Assembly: GCA_029880755.1 (NCBI GenBank)
Contig: JAOUNW010000083.1
Span: forward strand, 1-9,213
DNA: 9,213 bases
Origin: Gammaproteobacteria bacterium
Lineage (GTDB): Bacteria; Pseudomonadota; Gammaproteobacteria; Acidiferrobacterales; SZUA-150
Reading direction: 5' to 3'
Part shown: positions 6,438-9,213 of the stretch, piece after piece
Numbering within the stretch: position 1 is the stretch's first letter
How the letters are laid out: every line of letters starts with the position of its first letter
Translations under genes and position numbers: made by a program
Notes under the pieces: model-generated
The model's input: the letters and a program-made list of their open reading frames with translations, nothing else
Told to the model about the DNA's origin: nothing
The model's database searches: none

Positions 6438-6480
6438 ATTCGGCGCCTCACTCACGACATACAAGTGATAAGTAATATTG

Positions 6481-7665
6481 ATGCGGATAACAGAAATCAT
6501 GCTCTACCTCGGACGTGCCATCGTCCTGGGGCTCGCCATTGCCTTTATTCTGGTTATAGCATGGCCCAGCCTGACCTCTAAATCCCGGACACCCGTGGTT
6601 GAAATCCACCAGGCCGCACCCGTTACCGCGAGCTCACCCACTCCGGCCTCTGGCCCGGCGTCCTACTCTCAAGCCGTCGACAACGCGGCCCCAGCCGTGG
6701 TCAATATCAACACCGCCAAGGTGGTAAAGGTACAGCAACATCCATTCTTTGATGATCCGATATTCCGGCAATTCTTTGGCCGGCAACTGGACAATCTGGT
6801 GGGGCCCAAACAGCGGGTGGTTACCAGTCTCGGCTCTGGCGTCATTATCAGCCATGAGGGCTATATCCTAACCAACAACCATGTCATCAAGGATGCCGAT
6901 GCCATCCAGGTTTCGTTGCGTGACGGACGCACGGCGTCGGCAAAATTGGTGGGCGCCGATACAGATACTGATTTAGCGGTGTTAAAAATCGAATTGGAAA
7001 ACCTTCCGGTTATTGTTATCGGAAACTCAGACATGATCCGTGTCGGCGATGTAGTGCTAGCCATCGGCAACCCTTTCGGGGTCGGACAAACCGTCACCAT
7101 GGGCATTATCAGCGCCACTGGCCGCAGCCGTCTGGGTATTAATACTTTCGAGAATTTCATTCAAACAGATGCTGCCATTAATCCGGGAAATTCCGGTGGT
7201 GCATTGATTGATGCTTACGGCAATCTACTCGGCATTAACACCGCCATATTTTCCAAAAGCGGTGGTTCCCAAGGTATTGGCTTCGCCATCCCGGTGAGCA
7301 TGGCCCAGGCCGTGTTGCGCGACATTATCGAACACGGTCGGCCACTACGCGGCTGGCTCGGTATTGATGGTAATCCGGTTACACCGGAGATCGCCCGGTC
7401 ACTGGGTCTGAAGAAAATAGAAGGGATACTAATTGTCGGCGTCTACCGCAATGGACCGGCGCACAAATCTGGCGTTGAGCCCGGTGATATCATGGTCGCC
7501 ATTGACGGAAAACGGTTCACCCATGCCCAGGAGGCGTTAATGGCAATCTCCAATCACCGGCCAGGCGAACAACTTACTCTAACAGTCCTGCGGGAAGGAC
7601 AGGAAAAACAAATTACCATAACGGTAATTGAGCGGCCTCAGGAAGCGCCAACTTTACGAAAGTAA
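6481..7665 (+). CDS. DegS/AlgW-like periplasmic serine protease, membrane-anchored, single PDZ domain
   Basis: This S1C (HtrA-family) protease faces the periplasm. Relatives DegS and AlgW cut the anti-sigma factor RseA/MucA when their PDZ domain binds C-termini of unfolded outer-membrane proteins. The 394 residues comprise a signal-anchor helix (about 13-29), a Pro/Ser/Ala-rich spacer (35-62), the trypsin-like domain and one PDZ domain (about 290-380, with GWLGIDG and SGVEPGDIMVAIDGK). The catalytic triad is His134 (TNNHVI), Asp164 (TDTDLAVLKI) and Ser238 (NPGNSGGAL). One PDZ and an uncleaved anchor point to the DegS/AlgW type rather than DegP or DegQ. FFDDPIFRQFFG near 89-100 resembles the N-terminal loop of HtrA proteases. 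The start is uncertain: ATG 6481 is chosen, with TTG 6478 and ATG 6499 as alternatives, and none has a good ribosome binding site. Confidence 0.92.
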   Translation: MRITEIMLYLGRAIVLGLAIAFILVIAWPSLTSKSRTPVVEIHQAAPVTASSPTPASGPASYSQAVDNAAPAVVNINTAKVVKVQQHPFFDDPIFRQFFGRQLDNLVGPKQRVVTSLGSGVIISHEGYILTNNHVIKDADAIQVSLRDGRTASAKLVGADTDTDLAVLKIELENLPVIVIGNSDMIRVGDVVLAIGNPFGVGQTVTMGIISATGRSRLGINTFENFIQTDAAINPGNSGGALIDAYGNLLGINTAIFSKSGGSQGIGFAIPVSMAQAVLRDIIEHGRPLRGWLGIDGNPVTPEIARSLGLKKIEGILIVGVYRNGPAHKSGVEPGDIMVAIDGKRFTHAQEALMAISNHRPGEQLTLTVLREGQEKQITITVIERPQEAPTLRK

Positions 7666-7689
7666 GCGACGAATCTATCTGAATAAAAG

Positions 7690-8508
7690 CTAAGTCTTAT
7701 CTTCAGGGGCATCTGAATCATAGCTATCCAATTGCTTTTCCATCTCTTCTTCTGTAAGCGTATGGATTTCTTCGTCTTCCGACCTTTTTGCCGTTCTACG
7801 GGCGACGAATAACCCGATTTCAAATAACAACAACATCGGGATAGCCAGCAGAGTCTGGGAAATCACATCAGGCGGCGTCAGAAGCATTGCAATGACAAAC
7901 ACCCAGACCACTACATAGGGCCGTTTTTCCGCCAGTGTATCCGGGGAAACAACTCCAGCATGCGTCAGCAAAATAATTGCCACCGGCAATTCAAAAGCAA
8001 CACCAAATGCCAGGAACATGGAAAAAATAAAATCCAGGTAGGATTTGATGTCTGTCATGATCTGTACGCCGGCAGGCGCCACTTGAGTGAAAAATCCAAA
8101 CACCAGGGGAAAAACAACGAAATAGGCAAAGGCCATGCCACAGTAAAATAAAAAGGTGCTGGAAGCCAACAGAGGAAATACCAGTCTGCGTTCGTGGCGA
8201 TACAGACCAGGCGCTACAAAGGCCCACACCTGATACAAAATATTGGGTATGGACAAAACAATGGCCAACACGAAGGCAAGCTTCAATGGAGTAAGAAACG
8301 GTGAGGCCACTTCCGTGGCGATCATGCTTGCACCCTGCGGCAATACTTCCATAAGCGGCTGAGCGAGAACGGAATAAACTTCGCGGGAATAAATGGCGCC
8401 CGGGATAAAAAATACCATAACGCCGATCATTGAATAAAGCAGCCGGTTACGCAGCTCCAGTAGATGGGAGAATAGCGTTCCTTCTGTTTGTTCAGTCTGG
8501 GCTGACAC
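7690..8508 (-). CDS. tatC: TatC, twin-arginine translocase receptor subunit
   Basis: TatC is the six-helix inner-membrane protein that recognises the twin-arginine signal and, with TatB, nucleates the export pore. I start at GTG 8508, giving 272 residues that begin SAQTEQTEGTLFSHLLELRNRLL after the initiator, which lines up with E. coli TatC. A frame-open extension upstream to 8565 lies within tatB and has no family match. Conserved residues are present: Pro88, Phe97 (VWAF) and Glu106 (LYRHE) of the signal-binding face, equivalent to E. coli Pro85, Phe94 and Glu103, and Glu173 in AFGVAFELPV. MLLTPPDVISQTLLAIP is also kept. The cytoplasmic C-terminal tail is long and acidic (about residues 240-272). 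The gene overlaps the end of tatB by 17 bp and converges on the protease gene, with 24 bp between stops. Confidence 0.96.
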   Translation of the reverse strand: MSAQTEQTEGTLFSHLLELRNRLLYSMIGVMVFFIPGAIYSREVYSVLAQPLMEVLPQGASMIATEVASPFLTPLKLAFVLAIVLSIPNILYQVWAFVAPGLYRHERRLVFPLLASSTFLFYCGMAFAYFVVFPLVFGFFTQVAPAGVQIMTDIKSYLDFIFSMFLAFGVAFELPVAIILLTHAGVVSPDTLAEKRPYVVVWVFVIAMLLTPPDVISQTLLAIPMLLLFEIGLFVARRTAKRSEDEEIHTLTEEEMEKQLDSYDSDAPEDKT

Positions 8509-8947
8509 CGGTGGACTTCTTCTTACGTGAGCTCGATTTGCGCTTAACAGTCTTTTTGTCTGCACTATCGGTCGTTAGAGAATTTTTTGCCGCAGGCTTG
8601 TCTGTTTTGCCTTCAGGGCTATCACTGGAAACGGCGCTGTTTACTGCATCCAATAACGACTCGCCGGCAGTGGCGGCGTCAGATGTCAAGGTACTACCAA
8701 AAGACTGAGCGGAATCTTCCAGAGTCTTTCGCGCGCCCGTGAGTTCTTCTTTCAGTTTTCTCAGCTCAGCCAATTCATCCGCCTGAAGCTGCTGGTCAAG
8801 ATCCTTTTTTACATTATTTATGAAACCTCTCAGGCGACCGACCCAGCGCCCGGCACTACGGGCTGCTTCCGGCAAGCGCTTGGGGCCCAACACCACAAGC
8901 GAAATCATGCCGATCAAGGCCAGTTCCCAAAATCCAATATCAAACAT
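8492..8947 (-). CDS. tatB: TatB, twin-arginine translocase subunit
   Basis: TatB pairs with TatC to form the receptor for Tat substrates. The 151 residues begin MFDIGFWELALIG, with the conserved Glu8 in the short membrane helix (about 4-20). The hinge GPKRLPEAARSAGRWVGRLR and an amphipathic helix follow to about residue 75. The rest is a loose, charged tail (Ser/Thr/Asp/Lys-rich) ending in a basic cluster, RKSSSRKKKSTGVSPD. The MFDIG start, the Glu at position 8 and the longer tail distinguish it from TatA. It lies 26 bp after tatA without an evident Shine-Dalgarno sequence, and its 3' end overlaps tatC. Confidence 0.96.
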   Translation of the reverse strand: MFDIGFWELALIGMISLVVLGPKRLPEAARSAGRWVGRLRGFINNVKKDLDQQLQADELAELRKLKEELTGARKTLEDSAQSFGSTLTSDAATAGESLLDAVNSAVSSDSPEGKTDKPAAKNSLTTDSADKKTVKRKSSSRKKKSTGVSPD

Positions 8948-8973
8948 AACGAATAGCGAACATGCGCCCAGGG

Positions 8974-9198
8974 CTAGTGACTATTCTCTTCCTTTTTTTT
9001 GACCTCTCCCTCTATGACCCGGCCGGATTCCTTTTCCACCTTGTCAGATTCGGAAGCACTTTCTTCCTTCACCGATTGCTTGAAATTTTTAATAGCACCA
9101 CCCAAATCACCGCCGATATTTCGTAGTTTCTTGGTACCAAAAATCAATATAACGATCCCCAATACAATTAAAAGTTGCCAGATGCTTATTCCACCCAT
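8974..9198 (-). CDS. tatA: TatA, twin-arginine translocase pore-forming subunit
   Basis: TatA oligomerises around the TatBC-substrate complex to let folded proteins cross the inner membrane. The 74 residues start MGGISIWQLLIVLGIVILIFGTKKL, almost identical to E. coli TatA, with Gln8 in the helix and FGTKKL at the hinge. The amphipathic helix NIGGDLGGAIKNFKQSV follows, then a short charged tail ending EEVKKKEENSH-like. The family is usually 60-90 residues. It is the first gene of tatABC in this window, and the promoter is beyond the right edge. The tail codons include a run of eight As on the coding strand (complement of 8993-9000). Confidence 0.97.
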   Translation of the reverse strand: MGGISIWQLLIVLGIVILIFGTKKLRNIGGDLGGAIKNFKQSVKEESASESDKVEKESGRVIEGEVKKKEENSH

Positions 9199-9202
9199 AA
9201 TG

Positions 9203-9209
9203 ACCTCCT
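9203..9209 (-). promoter_or_regulatory. tatA ribosome binding site (near-perfect Shine-Dalgarno)
   Basis: The complement reads AGGAGGT, 4 bases before the tatA ATG at 9198. It is the strongest Shine-Dalgarno sequence in the window and fits the high TatA:TatBC ratio cells need. Confidence 0.85.
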
Positions 9210-9213
9210 GCCT

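Larger units (their letters stand above)
6185..6480. promoter_or_regulatory. Divergent control region between petA and the DegS-like protease gene
   Basis: This is the only sizeable stretch without a gene (about 296 bp). It must hold the promoters of petABC (leftward) and, most likely, of the protease gene (rightward). It contains the petA ribosome binding site at 6187-6194, an AT-rich patch at 6243-6270 where a petA -10 could lie (no clean -35 seen), a 15-bp palindrome at 6282-6296, and a rightward promoter candidate at 6408-6437. Short open frames across it lack ribosome binding sites and protein-like sequence, so I call none of them genes. Confidence 0.7.

Noticed and set aside
6336..6581. 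81-codon plus-strand open frame in the divergent region
   Set aside because: It runs into the protease gene in another frame, has no ribosome binding site, and the translated sequence is not protein-like.
7679..7706. CTGAA...TTCAG imperfect hairpin between the protease and tatC stops
   Set aside because: It is AT-rich, bulged, with a large loop and no T run. It is too weak to call a terminator for either convergent gene.
1..9213. Mobile elements, CRISPR arrays, tRNA or rRNA genes, toxin-antitoxin or phage-defence genes
   Set aside because: I looked on both strands and saw no repeat-spacer pattern, cloverleaf, transposase, or recognisable defence or toxin gene. All sizeable space is taken by housekeeping genes.

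Overview
The window looks like ordinary chromosome from a gammaproteobacterium with an aerobic or otherwise bc1-dependent respiratory chain. SspA, SspB, the YmdB-type macrodomain protein and TatABC all resemble their E. coli counterparts closely. The Rieske/cytochrome b/cytochrome c1 set is of the beta/gamma-proteobacterial kind. Base composition looks even throughout. I see no transposase, integrase, tRNA, rRNA, CRISPR array or phage gene. I would not name a genus from this sequence.

Layout, left to right. (1) 1-923 (+): the 3' two-thirds or so of an FAD-linked 2-hydroxy-acid dehydrogenase gene cut by the window edge. (2) 1031-1759 (+): a secreted, probably outer-membrane beta-barrel protein of unknown role, closed by a strong terminator. 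(3) 3408-1808 (-): sspA, sspB and a macrodomain ADP-ribosyl hydrolase in close succession, a likely stress operon that converges on the same terminator. (4) 6184-3490 (-): petA-petB-petC, the complete cytochrome bc1 complex, with 1-bp and 4-bp gene overlaps and a hairpin after petC. (5) 6185-6480: a divergent control region of about 300 bp. (6) 6481-7665 (+): a membrane-anchored DegS/AlgW-like serine protease with one PDZ domain. (7) 9198-7690 (-): tatA-tatB-tatC, complete, with a near-consensus ribosome binding site before tatA. The promoter lies outside the window.

The theme of the right half is building and policing the cell envelope. TatABC exports folded cofactor proteins. The Rieske protein PetA carries an obvious twin-arginine signal and is an expected client. 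Cytochrome c1 has a Sec-type signal. The DegS-like protease is of the kind that senses misfolded outer-membrane proteins. The left half adds starvation regulation (SspA), ClpXP substrate delivery (SspB) and ADP-ribose removal.

I do not find a wholly new system. The most unusual feature is inside petB. This cytochrome b is 455 residues, about 50 longer than the roughly 400-residue gammaproteobacterial norm as I remember it. The excess lies in one block that looks like an extra transmembrane hairpin inserted between the quinol-site ef loop and the next core helix. The same protein has PLWY in place of PEWY at the Qo site and a 14-residue gap between the two haem histidines of helix D.
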